NCBI RefSeq assembly: GCF_932526225.1
Contig: NC_064035.1
Location: forward strand, 8,233,296-8,297,295
Direction: 5' to 3'
Source of the DNA: Nematostella vectensis
Lineage: Eukaryota > Cnidaria > Anthozoa > Actiniaria > Edwardsiidae
DNA length: 64,000 bases
The translations under genes and the position numbers were made by a program. Shown here one piece after another: positions 33,817-48,800 of this stretch. A model generated the notes under the pieces. It saw nothing but the letters and a program-made list of their open reading frames with translations, ran no database searches and was not told the origin of the DNA. How positions within the stretch are numbered: position 1 is the first letter of the stretch; every line of letters begins with the position of its first letter.

Positions 33817-36800
33817 GTAAATCATTAAAAAAGTATCAATATCAATGCCAGGATTTGCCAAGAGGAAGGGGTTCACAGGCATAGATACCATATTTAAAAA
33901 ATGTGAGGTTAAGATATTTTTCAACTGTTCGATAGGGGAAGACACCTTTTTGCTAGATGGGAGAGGGGGGGTTGAGGCATGAGCCCTATATTAAAACCAG
34001 AGTTTGATGTATTCTATCTATAAACCAAACTTTCTAATTGTAACAAAGTTCAATATGCTCTGCCAATAGTTTAGCTGTATTGGTTAGCATAAAGAGCTTA
34101 AGAACAAATGTTTGCATACACAAAGCCAAAATTGGTGCATTGTGTCAATTAATTTAACATCATCTCACCTCATGCCCTTTGTCAGCTTCCAACAGTGTTT
34201 GAAGTCATTTGTATTGTTCCCTTTGTGTGAATAGGGCAAAAAATTTGTACTGATCATGCAAGATCTGCAGTCACATATTTGAATGACTTTCTGAAGAAAG
34301 TTGTCTCTCTTAAGGTTTGTTCATATTCACCTTTTATAAGGATTGTTTACTACCTAGTGTACAATGGAATAGCATACTTTTGATTGACTTGATACGCCTT
34401 TGGTCACTTGACTACTGGCATTTGTTGATAACATTGTCCTTTATATTATTTTTTTGCATTTTATTTCATTTTATTTATGAAAGGTTGATTACATATGCAG
34501 AAATTATAAAGAATTACCTTTAATTAACCATGTTAATCACAATAATAGATAAATTCAATTATTGATATTCTTTCCTATTATTTCTTTTCCTCTTTAGCTT
34601 GTGCCAGGGAATTGTTCCGGGTTTGATGTGTTGCTAAATGTATCCTGTTTCAAAAACCTCCAATATCTTGAGGTAAGCACTTAAAGTTAACCAAATTAGT
34701 AACTCAGTTGAGTTCTAAACATGCTAGGTTGCACCAAAACCACAATATTGTGATTATTGTCTATGTCTTTAAAGGTTTTTTTTGTTAAAACGAGTTTTGC
34801 TTCTTAGATCAAGAAGGTGCCTTTAGGTTACATCAAGGGACTTCAAAGCCTAAGATCACAGCTGCGTGGCTTGACCTGTCAACGCTCTGTGATTGCTCTT
34901 AGTGTAAGAATATTATTTTAACTTCTGTAACAAGAGCTGCAGGACTTAACATTTTATTTGACCCCATTTGTTAAGGATATACAATGGTGGTTTCCTTTAA
35001 AATATAAAAGATGAACAAACAGTATTACAGACCTTGGGAAATTTTACACATATTAAAATCTGTGTAAACATGGTCCAGAGTAGATGAAAATGTAAAGCCA
35101 AAATTGATAAAGTAAAACATACTGTATTAAGCTCATCACCAAACATACAGTATCATATTTTAATGGGGGTGATACTTATACAATACACTGCATATACTAT
35201 CATCAAGACCCCCTATGACTTATGTTACCGCACTGTTTTATATTGTATATGATGATGGTACATTATAACACAGCATACAAGAAAAGTTTATAACTCCTGT
35301 TACTGACTCTGCTATGATAACGTCTCATTTGATTCATCTTAAAATCATCAACACCTTGATTTTATAAAAAAAGGTTTTCTTTCTCCCAGTAAGCATATCA
35401 TTAATCCAAGTTTATCAATTTTTATTTTTATTCTTTTACGTGGTTTGAAGTTTTGCATTGTTGCTCATACTTTATTTCCATATACAGGAGGTATTTGTTT
35501 CATGTGGTGGTGACCTTACAAGCTCACCATTTCTCTGGAGTGAGCTAAGAGAGGCAAACCTCAGTTACAATGGAATTGAGCAACTTGATGAGTCCTTGGT
35601 AAGAACTTTACACATAGGACCTGATATACATGACGCTTTGTATACATAATTTGCTGATATACATGGCTCTTTGTACGCATGGGACTTGATATAATGACAC
35701 CTTGTACACATGGGACTTGATATACGTGACACTTTGTACACATGGGACTTGATATAATGACACCTTGTACACAGGGGACTTGATATACATGAAACCTTGT
35801 ATACATGAGACTTGATATACATAAAACCTTGTACACATGCAACCTGATATAATGACACCTTGTACACATGGGACTTGATATACATGACACCTTGTACACA
35901 TGGGACTTGGTATAATGACAACTTGCACACATGGGACTTAATATACATAAAACCTTGTACACATGCGACCTGATATAATAACACCTTATACATAATTTGC
36001 TGATATACATGGCTCTTTGTACGCATGGGACTTGATATAATGACACCTTGTACACATGGGACTTGATATACGTGACACTTTGTACACATGGGACTTGATA
36101 TACATGACACCTTGTATAAATGGGACTTGATATAATGACACCTTGTACACATGAGACTTGATATACATAAAACCTTGTACACCTGCAACCTGATATAATG
36201 ACACCTTGTACACATGGGAATTAATATACATGAAACCTTGTATACATGGGACTTGATATACATGATACCTTGTACACATGGGACTTGATATAATGACACC
36301 TTTTACACATGGGACTTGATATACATGACACCTTGTACACATGGGACTTGACATAATGACACCTTGTACACATGGGACTTGATATACATGAAACCTTGCA
36401 TACATTGTACTTGATATCATGACACCTTGTACACATGAGACTTGATATTACATGACACCTTGTATACATGGGACTTGATATACATGACACCTTGTACACA
36501 TGGGACTTAATATAATGACACCTTGTACACATGGGACTTGATATACATGACACCTTGTACACATGGGACTTGAAATAATGACACCTTGTACACATGGGAC
36601 TTGATATACATGAAACCTTGTATACATTGGACTTGATATACATGACACCTTGTACATATGGGATTGATATACATGAAACATTGATACATTGAAACATTGT
36701 ACCTGACGATGTTTTAATTATTATTTTTGTAGAAAATTCTACCAAAGCTAGAAGTCCTTATTCTTAGTCATAATTCGATAAAAAGCTCAGACAGAGATGA

Positions 36801-39800
36801 ATACTGGCAGGTATGTATTGTTCTTTCTGTCCTTTAAATTGCACTGTGAATTTCCAAGCTATTAACCACAATACCACCTGAAGTTTAGATAAATAAAGAA
36901 AATAATTGCAGTAAAAAAAGAAACAAGGTTTTGAAAAACTCTTGTATTTTGTGTGCTTTCAGATGTGCTTCCAGATTTCAACTCTGGTTGTAAAAAAAGA
37001 AATTTTGACGCTTATACAGTTCCCATGATTAACACGTTATAAAATACTCATTCCTAGAGTGTAGTGTTAGTTGAAATTTATAGGTTGTATGATGTCTATA
37101 GCTATATTTCTTTTAGTTTTTTAGTGAGCTGAGCTATCTAAACTTGGGGTACAACTTCCTTGAAGAGGTCCCTCGGGTACCATGCCTTCCGCTGTGTGTC
37201 AATAAACTGAAGAAATTGATTCTAAAGAACAACAATCTACAAAACTTGGAAGGTGAGTAGAGTCAAACTAACAATTAGCCTTAGTAACCTTGCTGCTTAT
37301 ACTTTAGCATATGATGCCTATATTTTCTTTCTTTCAGGGATCCAGCATTTTTCAGCACTAGAAACACTGGATGTCTCCAATAACTGTATCTCTACATTCG
37401 AGGAGCTATCACCAATGGCATGGCTGGAGAAACTTACTTCGGTGATAATAATTAATGAAATCCATCCCTCACACCTGAAGTGTATCAATTGTGATAATAT
37501 ATTAATCATAACAGTATTAGTTACTTATTTTTTTTATCTTTATTATCAGATATACCTGGATGGGAACCCTGTGTGTTTTCATCCTGATTATCGGGCCTTC
37601 ACTGTCTCCTGTCTCTCTCCCCTGCAAAAACCAGATTCGGTGAGTAAAGCCGTCATGCCCTAACAGCATCAGGGTCAATAATAATACAGTAATCATATCT
37701 TGATTATCGCCACATTCATCATCTTCATCATCTTATACACTGATCCTTAATCATCATCATAGGCATATAATCTTCATTATAATCACCATTTTCGTATTTT
37801 TCATGTTTTAATAATCAACAATTACTCCATATCATATCATTATCTTCATCACGGTATCCTTTGGATCATCATCAGGATTAGTTGAGGGCTGCCCAGTCAT
37901 GATATTATGCAGGTTTTGGCCATTCTTACATAAGAAAGCCCCCCTCCTCTACCCAACCCTGTAACCCTTCTCTCCCACCTTGTGCCCCCTCTCCAACATG
38001 AGGCCTCCCTTGGTCACCAAAAGTGTTTGCCATTTGGTTGGGGGCGATCTTTATTTTTATCATTATTTCAGAAGAAGACAGCATTGCCGAAACATCTAGA
38101 AAAAATCCTCAGTGATAAAAAGATAATTATTTTATATATATTTTTTAGATTTGTCTTGACGGTCAGTCACTAAGTATTTTAGAGCAATACGTGAGTATTC
38201 ATAGAAAAATCTTTTTGACAAATAATAATCATTTAAACATGTTTTAAAGTTTATCAAAATTCTGTTCCTAGTTTGTTGGCAGTAATGTTCACCCAGCCCC
38301 ATTACAAACCTACATCCCGCAAACACCCCTTGGCAAACCAAAAAACTTGGCATTTGTCAATTCCCCGGTGGATGTGTTGGAGTCTTCACAGGATGTAAGC
38401 AATGGGATACTTTCCACAAGTACAGGGGGAAAGGTAAGATGCATAAGATAAATTCTGTTCAACTATGAGGATTTATTAAGCAAATAATTCTCCTCTTGAA
38501 GGTGCATTGATACATGTGATTACTGTAGTTTCCTTTTGTTTTTTCTAGCCTTGGAGTATAATCGTTTTGAATGATTCATTTCTGACATTCGTGATACAGT
38601 GGCAAAGGTTCTGTTTGTGTATTTTCTTTTAAGCCAAGAGGAAGAGGTCGTAAGAAAGCTCGAGCAAGACAGATTGCGATAACTGACACCATGAAGGACT
38701 CTACTAACAGCACCTCAGAAACGGGCACACCAGATACAACGACAAGTATGTTCTAAAATCCTATTCAAACAGTGCCAGTATTTTTGAACAAATAAACAAA
38801 TAGGAACTATTGCTACATTGGTGTTTGCACAGCCTGTCAAGTGTTTGGTGATGCTGTTAGGTGTTTGGTGATGATGTAAGATGTTTGGCGATGTTGTTTG
38901 ATGTCGTAAGGTGCTGGGTGATCCTATTAAAGGTGTTTGTTGATGTTGTAAGGTGTTGTGTGAAGCTGTCAGCTGTTGGGTAAAGGTGTAGGATGATGCT
39001 GTTAGGTGTTGTGTCATGTTGTAACGTGTTGGGTAATGCTGTCAGGTGTTGGGTGTTGCTGTCAGGTGTTGGGTGTTGCTGTCAGGTGTTGGGTGATGCT
39101 GTCAGGTGTTGGCTGATGCTGTCAGGTGTTGGCTGATGCTGTCAGGTGTTGGCTGATGCTGTCAGGTGCTGGGTGATGCCGCCAGGTGTTGGGTAATGCC
39201 GTCAGGTGTTGGGCAATGCTGTCAGCTGTTGGGTGATGCTGTCAGCTGTTGGGTGATGCTGTCAGGTGTTGGGTGATGCTGTCAGTTGTTGGGTGTTAAT
39301 GCTGTCAGGTGTTGGGAGATGCCGTCAGGTGTTGGGAGATGCCGTCAGGTGTTGTGTGATGCTGACAGCTGTTGGGTGATGCTGTCAGGTGTTAGTTAAT
39401 GCTGTCAGGTGTTGGGTAATGCTGTCAGCATTACCCAACATTACCCAGCTGTTGGGTAATGCTGTAAGCTGTTGGGTATGCTTTCATGTGTTTGGTGATG
39501 CTGTCAGGTGTTGGCTGATGCTGTCAGGTGTTGGGTTATGCTGTCAGGTGTTGGGTGATGCTGTCAGCTGTTGTGTGATGCTGTCAGGTGTTGGGTTATG
39601 CCGTCAGCTGTTGGGTAATGCTGTCAGGTGTTGGGTGATGCTGTCAGGTGTTGGGTAATGCCGTCAGGTGTTGGGTACTGCCGTCAGGTGTTGGGTGATG
39701 CTGTCAGGTGTTGGGTAATGCTGTCAGGTGTTGGGTGATGCTGTCAGGTGTTGGGTGTTGCTGTCAGGAGTTGGGTAATGCTGTCAGGTGTTGGGTAATG

Positions 39801-42800
39801 CTGTCAGGTGTTGGGTAATGCTGTCAGGTGTTGGGTGATGCTGTCAGGTGTTGGGTGTTGCTGTCAGGTGTTGGGCAATGCTGTCAGGTGTTGGCTGATG
39901 CTGTCAGGTGTTGGGTGATGCTGTCAGGTGTTGGGTAATGCTGTCAGGTGTTGGGTAATGCTGTCAGTTGTTGGATGATGCTGTCAGGAGTTGGGTAATG
40001 CTGTCAGGTGTTGGATGATGCTGTCAGGTGTTGGGTGATGCTGTCAGGTGTTGGGTAATGCTGTCAGGTGTTGGATGATGCTGTCAGGAGTTGGGTAATG
40101 CTGTCAGGTGTTGGGTGTTGCTGTCAGCTGTTGGGTAATGCTGTCAGCTGTTGGGTGATTCTGTCAGGTGTTGGCTGATGCTGTCAGGTGCTGGATGATG
40201 CTGTCAGGTGTTGGGTAATGCTGTCAGGTGTTGGATGATGCTGTCAGGTGTTGGGCAATGCTGTCAGGTGTTGGCTGATGCTGTCAGGTGTTGGGTGATG
40301 CTGTCAGGTGTTGGGTGATACTGTCAGGTGTTGGGTAATGCCGTCAGGTGTTGGGTAATGCTGTCAGGTGTTGGGTGTTGCTGTCAGGTGTTGGGTAATG
40401 CTATCAGGTGTTGGGTGATGCTGTCAGGGGTTGGGTGATGCTGTCAGGTGTTGGGTGTTGCTGTCAGGTGTTGGGTGTTGCTGTCAGGTGTTGGCTGATG
40501 CTGTCAGGTATTGGCTGATGCTGTCAGGTATTGGCTGATTCTGTCAGGTGTTGGCTGATGCTGTCAGGTGCTGGGTGATGCTGTCAGGTGTTGGGTAATG
40601 CCGTCAGGTGTTGGGTGATGCTGTCAGGTGTTGGGCTATGCTGTCAGCTGTTGGGTGATGCTGTCAGGTGTTGGGTGATGCTGTCAGGTGCTGGGTGATG
40701 CTGTCAGGTGTTGGCTGATGCTGTCAGGTGTTGGGTGTTGCTGTCAGGTGTTGGGTGTTGCTGTCAGGTGTTGGGTGATGCTGTCAGGTGTTGGGTGATG
40801 CTGTCAGGTGTTGTGTGATGCTGACAGCTGTTGGGTGATGCTGTCAGGTGTTAGTTAATGCTGTCAGGTGTTGGGTAATGCTGTCAGGTGTTGGCTGATG
40901 CTGTCAGGTGTTGGCTGATGCTGTCAGGTGTTGGCTGATGCTGTCAGGTGTTGGCTGATGCTGTCAGGTGCTGGGTGATGCTGTCAGGTGTTGGCTGATG
41001 CTGTCAGGTGTTGGCTGATGCTGTCAGGTGTTGGCTGATGCTGTCAGGTGTTGGCTGATGCTGTCAGGTGTTGGGTGATGCTGTAAGATGTTGTGTGATG
41101 GTCTAAGGTGTTGTGTGATGCTGTAAGATGTTGTGTGATGGTCTAAGGTGTTAGGAGATGCTGTTAGGCACTGGGGTGATGTTAGCTGATGTTGTTAGTT
41201 GCTGTGTGATTATGTCAGGTGTTGTTCATATTTTGTTCAACCTAAGTATTTTGTCTATTTGGCATGCCCCCTTTCTATTTCCATTTGTTTCCGCCATCTC
41301 GGATGATGTCAAGCAAATACTTACCAATCACCTTGGCTTCTCATGTGCCCTTTAAATAGACATCCAAATAGAGCAAAACAGTTACATTGTCTTTACTTCT
41401 TATCTGTAACAGCATGTAAAATACATGGCATCCAAGCTTGGTCTAACATGTTCAATATGCAAACATAGTTTTTACATTATTTACAAATCATTGACAGATC
41501 TGGACAAGTCATTGGAACATTTGGAAGACATCAGAAGACTTGAGAAAGCCCGTGATCTTGGAGGCGAATGTAAGCATTATTTATATACTGCAAGTAAAAG
41601 TACTGTACAGGACCCAAAATGATCCCAGGACCCGAAATGATCTCCAAAAGTACCTCAAGTGATCCCGGGACCCGAAACCATACCGAGGAGTCCCCAAAAT
41701 CGACCTCAAGGAATTGCGGTAATGCACAAAGGGAAAGCAGAAGAAATCACTTGCACATCTTTAAGCCTAATTAAGGGTTTTGCCCCGGTGGTAAACCCAT
41801 AAACAGAGTCCAAAACAAATACATAACTTTTAATTGCTACTGAAAGGAATACAACATTAACATAGCACAGCTGGCGGAATGACAAAAGCACACTGAGTAA
41901 TGCACTCGAACAACCCTTTTACTACCGTTGCAAGATGTGGCTTTTGTTGAAAGCAATATTTATGTGAGTTTTAATTTCCTCCATGTAGTCGGCCGTACAA
42001 CCCTGCATGATCTCATGATAGGTCTTTCATTCACCAAATACAAACAAGCATATGTTGCACAAAAATAACCTTAAGAATAACCTTGTGTTTTATCTGTGGA
42101 TCGATGTGGAGACTTTTGAAGTCTTGTTATCTATAAATGATTTATTAACGCCTGGTTCTTCAAATTGCTATCACGGGAATTGTCATTTGACCCCAATTTC
42201 TGACTCAACCACTGTATTTCCCGCGCAGTCGTATATTAAAATCTTAATAGTATGGTTTTAGTTAATGTAAGTTTCCTGATAGTTACACAAATAACGTTAA
42301 AATGTTTCATGTGTTTTTAAAACTGAAAGCTAATCCTTCCACATTCCTTTTGTTTGTCTATTACTGCAATCCCTTGGGGTTCCTTTCGGGGACTCCTGGG
42401 GATCGTTTTGGGTCCCGGGATCAGTTGGGGAACTTTTGGGGATCGTTTCGGGTCCTGTACAGTACATCTTGGCATAGGAAATGCATATGCACAATCAATG
42501 TGGACCACAGGCAGCCCAAGGCTACTGTCAGTGGTTTATAAAGGAATGTGTGGGGGAATTTATATGTTAGCGAAAAAATACTTTATCGTGAAAAATGAAA
42601 CTTTAGACCATGTAATATTGTGTTTGAGTCTTCCTTTATTTCAATTTTGCCGATAGAGAAGACTCAAACACAATATTACATGGTCCAAAGTTTTATTTAT
42701 TTTTTTTTTATTTTTCGCTAACATATAAATTCCCCCATACATTCCTTTATAAACCACTGACAGTAGCCTTGGGCTGCCTGTGGGTGGGCAGCAGTTTTGA

Positions 42801-45800
42801 GTGCATAACATGTGCTTGTGTAACTAGCATCAACAAAGCTGAAACCTTTTGGGTTAGCTATATGTCAATTTTGTTGCAAACATATATAAGCCTGTAAGAC
42901 CTGTTGAAAAAGGCAGTTTATGTTTCAGACTGGTTGCCGGCCATAAGCAGAGTTGTCTACGGAGAAGTTCCTTCTACAAGTGTGGATCCTGCTATCGACC
43001 AAGAAACCGCTAGTCCTCTTGCTGCTAATTCGATTCTGACTGTAGACCAAGGTACTGCTAGTTCGTTAGGTAAGTGCGATTCTCTAAATACTGCCAGGAT
43101 AACACAAGGTAAAGATGTTGATAAAGATATTCTCATGTAGCAATATCTTGCCATTTTCAGGTGTTTTAAAGAATGCTCAGGTCATGGACAACAAACCACA
43201 AGAAGACGTAGAAATACCTAGCCCTTCAAAGAACTTAGTGGATCTATTACATACAGGTACTAGAACTATGCTAACCTGTCAGTACGTTTTCCCCAATATG
43301 AAACAACAAGAAATAAACAGACTTTTTACAACCATCTTTATGAGCTTTTTATCTAATGGATGCTTTAGAGCCTGTTGATGGAAATGAGGGTGACAAGTTT
43401 GACGTGAGAGATGGCAAGACACGCAGCCCATCTACCAGCTCCGTGGAGAGACTTCTTGACAGCGGTAGGTGTAGTAGCTAGAAACAATGTGCAGAGAAAA
43501 AAAATGCAGCGTGCTGGGCATACAGTACAAAGTACATCCTGGGCACTATAGTCACATTGTGGGCACACTAGGTACATCCTGGGTACACCAGGCACATTTT
43601 GGGCACTTAAGTCATCCTGGAAACACTAGGTACATCCTGGGCACTATAGACACATCCTGGCCACACTAGGTACATCCTGGGCACTATAGACACATTGTGG
43701 GCACACTAGGTACATCCTGGGTACACCAGGCACATTTTGGGCACTTAAGTCATCCTGGAAACACTAGGTACATCCTGGGCACTATAGACACATCCTGGCC
43801 ACACTAGGTACATCCTGGGCACTATAGTCACATTGTGGGCACACTAGGTACATCCTGGGTACACCAGGCGCATTTTGGGCACTTAAGTCATCCTGGAAAC
43901 ACTTGGTACATCCTGGGCACTATAGACACATCTTGGCCACACTAGGTACATCCTGGGTATACCAGGCGCATTTTGGGCACTTAAGTCACATCCTGGACAC
44001 ACTAGGTACATCCTGGGCACTATAGGCACTTCCTGGCCACACTAGGTACATCCTGGGCACTATGAGCATATTGTGGCCACACTATGCACATCTTAGGCAC
44101 ACATTCCACCCGGGAGGTCCTGACACGGTCATTCAATACCATTCCTTGGTGAGTAACCTTGATGTATCTCATCTCTTTCATGTTGAAGAAGAACACGAGC
44201 CGTTTCTTGTGTCGCTTTTACCATCACTTACTGACAACAGTCACAAAGACTCAGTAGATGGGGACGAGTTTAGAAACGAAGAGACGCAATTCCTTGTCAT
44301 TGTGACCGAGGACTTCATTCGCGAGATAGATAGCATCGAGTTAAAGGTACTTAAAAAGATTCTTTCACAAGAACAACTGGACCAGTTTAATCTCCGGTTT
44401 TTGTAGCACCAAGTGGTCAAGAGTACGACTCACCGCGGCCGATTTGGTTTCTTACATTATTTTGTCTCGGTGTTTTTACAACCTCGATAGAGGTGTCCAT
44501 AAGCATGTACTATTCTCAATGTTATCTCCGTGTAAACAACGGCAACAACAACCAGTATTGCTGGAACAGTCATTTGGTTGAGTAAAAGACAAAGGAAATG
44601 TTGATTAACTATTTACATCTCCAGCCAACATGGTGTACAACATGGTCTAGCATGACCCACTGATCCTGCCTTTTTTTCTCTTTAAAAACTTTATTAGACA
44701 AGAATTGTAATATACAAAATAGATGCCCATTGGGGCCATGCGCGAACGGGCACTATGCCCATGCATAAATAAAAATCACATTAAAAACTAATTGTGGTGC
44801 AGCGACATGACGGAAAAACATGACATGATGCTTCAAATAAGCCCATTTCAAATCTAATAAGGCGGAAAATTTATCTGAGTACTAAGTAAGTTATAGCGAA
44901 CAAAATATCATATGCGACTTTAAATTGATGCAACTTTTTGTAAAGTGTCATCGAAATTTGAGCTTTTCGTCCCTGAGCTGATACATAGCGCAAGGATGAT
45001 CAAGGAAAAAAATATCTTAAAAAGCCAAAATCTGGGTATGTATGCATTTTGGCCTCACGTTATTTGTGTTTTGAAATTCAGTCCATAATACAAGGAACCG
45101 ATGGCCATTGTAAGAAAATGTGTCTTCTTTCGAATTGCGCGTTTTCCAGGTTTTTCCGTCATGTCGGTGGCAGCCACAGTCCCGTGTGATGCTTCATGTG
45201 CAGGGCAAGAGCCTGTAATGCTTGCGCTATTGTCATTGTGTCTATTCCCCCTGATGCTATCAGGTTGTCTGTAAACTGGAGACGGGTTGTCTTGTAAGTG
45301 CATCCTCGGAGCAGACAGACAAAGGGGAGTTTGTCATTCATCTCAAGTTCGACTACATGAGAAGGGAGAGAAAAGAGAGGCATTACCTCATGGAGGACGG
45401 CAACAAGTCGGAGGTACAAACTTGATCCACCTCAACGACATATCAATTTGGTTAAGACATTGTGTTGTTGCTTTTAACACCTTGACCTTGTACATCTATG
45501 TATGTGTCTGTACACAATTGTGTACTTGTATGAATGTGTATGTCCTCCTAAGTGTGTCACATCTGTGAATGTGTACGTTTGTGCACGTGTATGGAAATGT
45601 GTGTCCGTCTATGTCTGTTTGTGTATGTGTCCGTCTATGTATGTGTACATCTGTGTATGTTTGTGCATGTGTACGTCTATGTAGATGTTTTTATCCTTCT
45701 ATGTATGTGTCCGTCTGTGTATATGTACGGCTAATAATAGTTCTTCGGTATTCATCTCAACAGCACATGATGAGCCTGTTGCTTCCTTTGTTAGAAGTAA

Positions 45801-48800
45801 ACTTGGCTACGGGGGCTGTATCGGAGATGGAACATCTAGAGGTGATTAGAAAATCTTTTTTGTTTTGTCTTTTATAATTTATTAACTAAACATTGACAGA
45901 GATACTCCTTTGCCTTTGTATAGCTCGTGAACCTGTAGCTCGTAGACCTCCTCTATAAAGCGACCACTGGGCACGGTCCCTAACGTGGTCAGCTAATAAC
46001 ACTGGCAATTGGTTTATTCATATTTTTGTGATTTTTGCACATTTCCTTTTAAAAAATGTGCCAACTTATAGGCTGTTAATATTGGGCCAGTTGCCTTGGC
46101 TTGGGCAGTTCAACTTTGTATTGTTTACAAAGTAATTGACATATCAACTACGAATAAATTCAGTTTTCCTTCACAAAGGCTACGTGAGAAAAATGATTTC
46201 TCGATTTGTTGCAATTGTTTTCAGTGCCTGAAGTGTTCAGCTCAGTTTACTGAAGATGCCAAATCAAGTACCCCCCATGTGTGCCCTGACTGCGCCAGCA
46301 CGCAAATAGTCCAGCGTGTACCACCAGACATGTCAGCAGAATCTGCATTTTTTTCACGTGACGGCTCACGTGGCAACCAAGCACGTGACTCCCCCTTGCT
46401 CTTGAATGGCGCTAATCTAAATGAGAGCTCTACGCATAACTCCAAATCAAGTAATCCAGGCACCGTCCTAGTTCCCTTTCCTTTCTCGCGGCCACCAGAG
46501 AGCAAATCGAAGCCTGGGGATAGCTGGTGAGTTCCCCAAAGATGTTTGGGTGAAACACAACAGCCATTGTTTTTTGTTTTAATTGAGCAGAGAAACATTC
46601 TCAGATCTTTGTTGTTTCCAGGTGCGAAGAGGTTTCCTCTTGGAAACCCCCCGAGTCGGCCGAAATCAATGGAGATCGCTTCGCAACTGCAAATTATGTT
46701 AGTAAAAACGACGAGAGCTTTGTTATCAATACCAAAAACGGGATTTATGACACCAAATCCTCACCACAATATAGGACTAGTGTGCTCAGCAATTCACTGC
46801 GGTCATCTAGCGGGTGTGATAGTGAACAAGAAGAAACTGTAAAAAGGACTAAGCGAGTCTTTGAAAGCCCTGTGGCGTTAAAGACATCAAGCAAACCTAG
46901 CTCTACAGATTCCTCACTCGAGAAGGAGGCCACAGTGCTCCAACCAAGAGCACGTACGCCAGTTAACCAATCGCCAAACATTCTCAAGTCTCTTTTCAAC
47001 AAATTAAGCGGGAAAATTTCAGGGGTCAGTCTGAGTAGTTCCCAGGACAGCTCATCATCAGAGTCACAGGTATCTCATCCTGCTATCGAGACACCAAGGC
47101 AATTGGGGTTCCAGTTGTCAGCGGATGACCATCGTAGCTTTGACCATCGCCTTCAGCTTTACTGTGAGGTGTCTTTGTTTAAGGAGGGCACGGACGAGAA
47201 ATGCGTTTGTTTGCTTAAGGTGAGTTGCCCCAACAAATAAACTGTCCATTTCCATTACCTTTTCCGCAGATTTGCGTATGTTACTGTACCGGGTGTGATA
47301 CAGGGGCAAGGGATTGACATGTTATAGGGGCTACTTTATAGAATGATACCCACTGCTAAAGGGATTGAGGGATTGACATGTTATAGGGGCTACTTTATAG
47401 AATGATACCCACTGCTAAAGGGATTGAGGGATTGACATGTTATAGGGGCTACTTTATAGAATGATACCCACTGCTAAAGCTGTATATTTGACTTTAAAAA
47501 GCTTTTAAGAAGGCTCAGCTCAGCCTGGCTAGATTGATTGTATGATCTACTTCTGATACGTCACTTTCTCAGAACCCTAACTAAGCTCATGATACTTTCT
47601 CCAGGCGCCGGTTGTAGTGTATGGACTGGCAGAAGAGATGTCAGCTTTGCTTATAGCCTCTGACCGGGCAATCTACATTTGCTCGCTGAATGAGTCAGGC
47701 TGGTACGACTCTTGAGCTTAGATTAGTTTATTATAATTCATGGATGTGTTGTGATTGTAATGTGTAGTGTCCTGGTTTTGTGACCATGTGAGCATGTTGT
47801 GTGACCATATAAGACCTTGTGAGCATGTTGTGTGACCATATAAGAGCATGTTGTGTGACCATGTAAGCATGTTATGATCGTGTCGTGATTGTGGTGTGAC
47901 CGTTTCGTGTCTGTGAGTGAAACAATGGCTTCTCACCTTTTTAAATCATAATCTTTCAGCAAAAATGAATATAAAAAGGTGTTTTCGACCGTCGTGTTTG
48001 TGACCGTGACCATGTCGTGTTTGTGACCGTGACAATGTCGTGTTTGTGACCGTGACCATGTCGTGTTTGTGACCGTGACAATGTCGTGTTTGTGATCACG
48101 TTGTGTTTGTGACCCTGTTGTGTTTGTGACCACGTTGTGTTTGTGACCATGTTGTGTTTGTGACCATGTTGTGTTTGTGACCATGGTGTGTTGTGACCAT
48201 GTTGTGTTTGTGACCATGTTGTGTTTGTGACCATGGTGTGTTGTGACCGTGACCATGTTGTGTTGTGACTCTAGTGACCGTGTCTTGACTGTAGGCATGT
48301 CATGACTGTGTCATGTCTGTTTGCATATTGTAACCTAGTCAAGGGCATATAGATAGCATCATCATAGCCTGCTAGCCGGCTCTCATTCAGGCTTATTTTG
48401 AAATGTTTTGTTTTCGAATATTGGGAATTCTGTGGCGCACGGGAAGCTCGACCTTATTCAAAAACAAAACATTTCCAAAAAACCCCAAATAAGAGCAGGC
48501 AAGGACCATCATAATCACAGGCTGAATTTTGGAGGCTATCTCCACCAGGTCACAAGCTCTGTTAGGTGGGCTCATCTCTGTTCGTTCACCAGCAGCAGCC
48601 CTGATGAATGCCTGTCCCTCCTCGCCTCCCACCCGCTACATACATTACGATTCATCGACATTGGACTTCATAGCCAGGTGATACCTAGTCTTCTGTTTGT
48701 AGATATATTGAGGGTGGGTGGGGGGGGAGGGAGGGGGAAAAGGGGAAAGACAGAATAAAAAATTATCAGAGTTGTTGAAATGCACAGACTTATGTTTTAA

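Noticed and set aside
35565-36745. Cys/Tyr/His-rich minus-strand frames (CTRCHYIKSHVYKV type), possible repeat protein
   Set aside because: Produced by alternating 31- and 32-bp units inside an STK11IP intron; several mutually overlapping frames are open, and none has a start context or non-repeat sequence.
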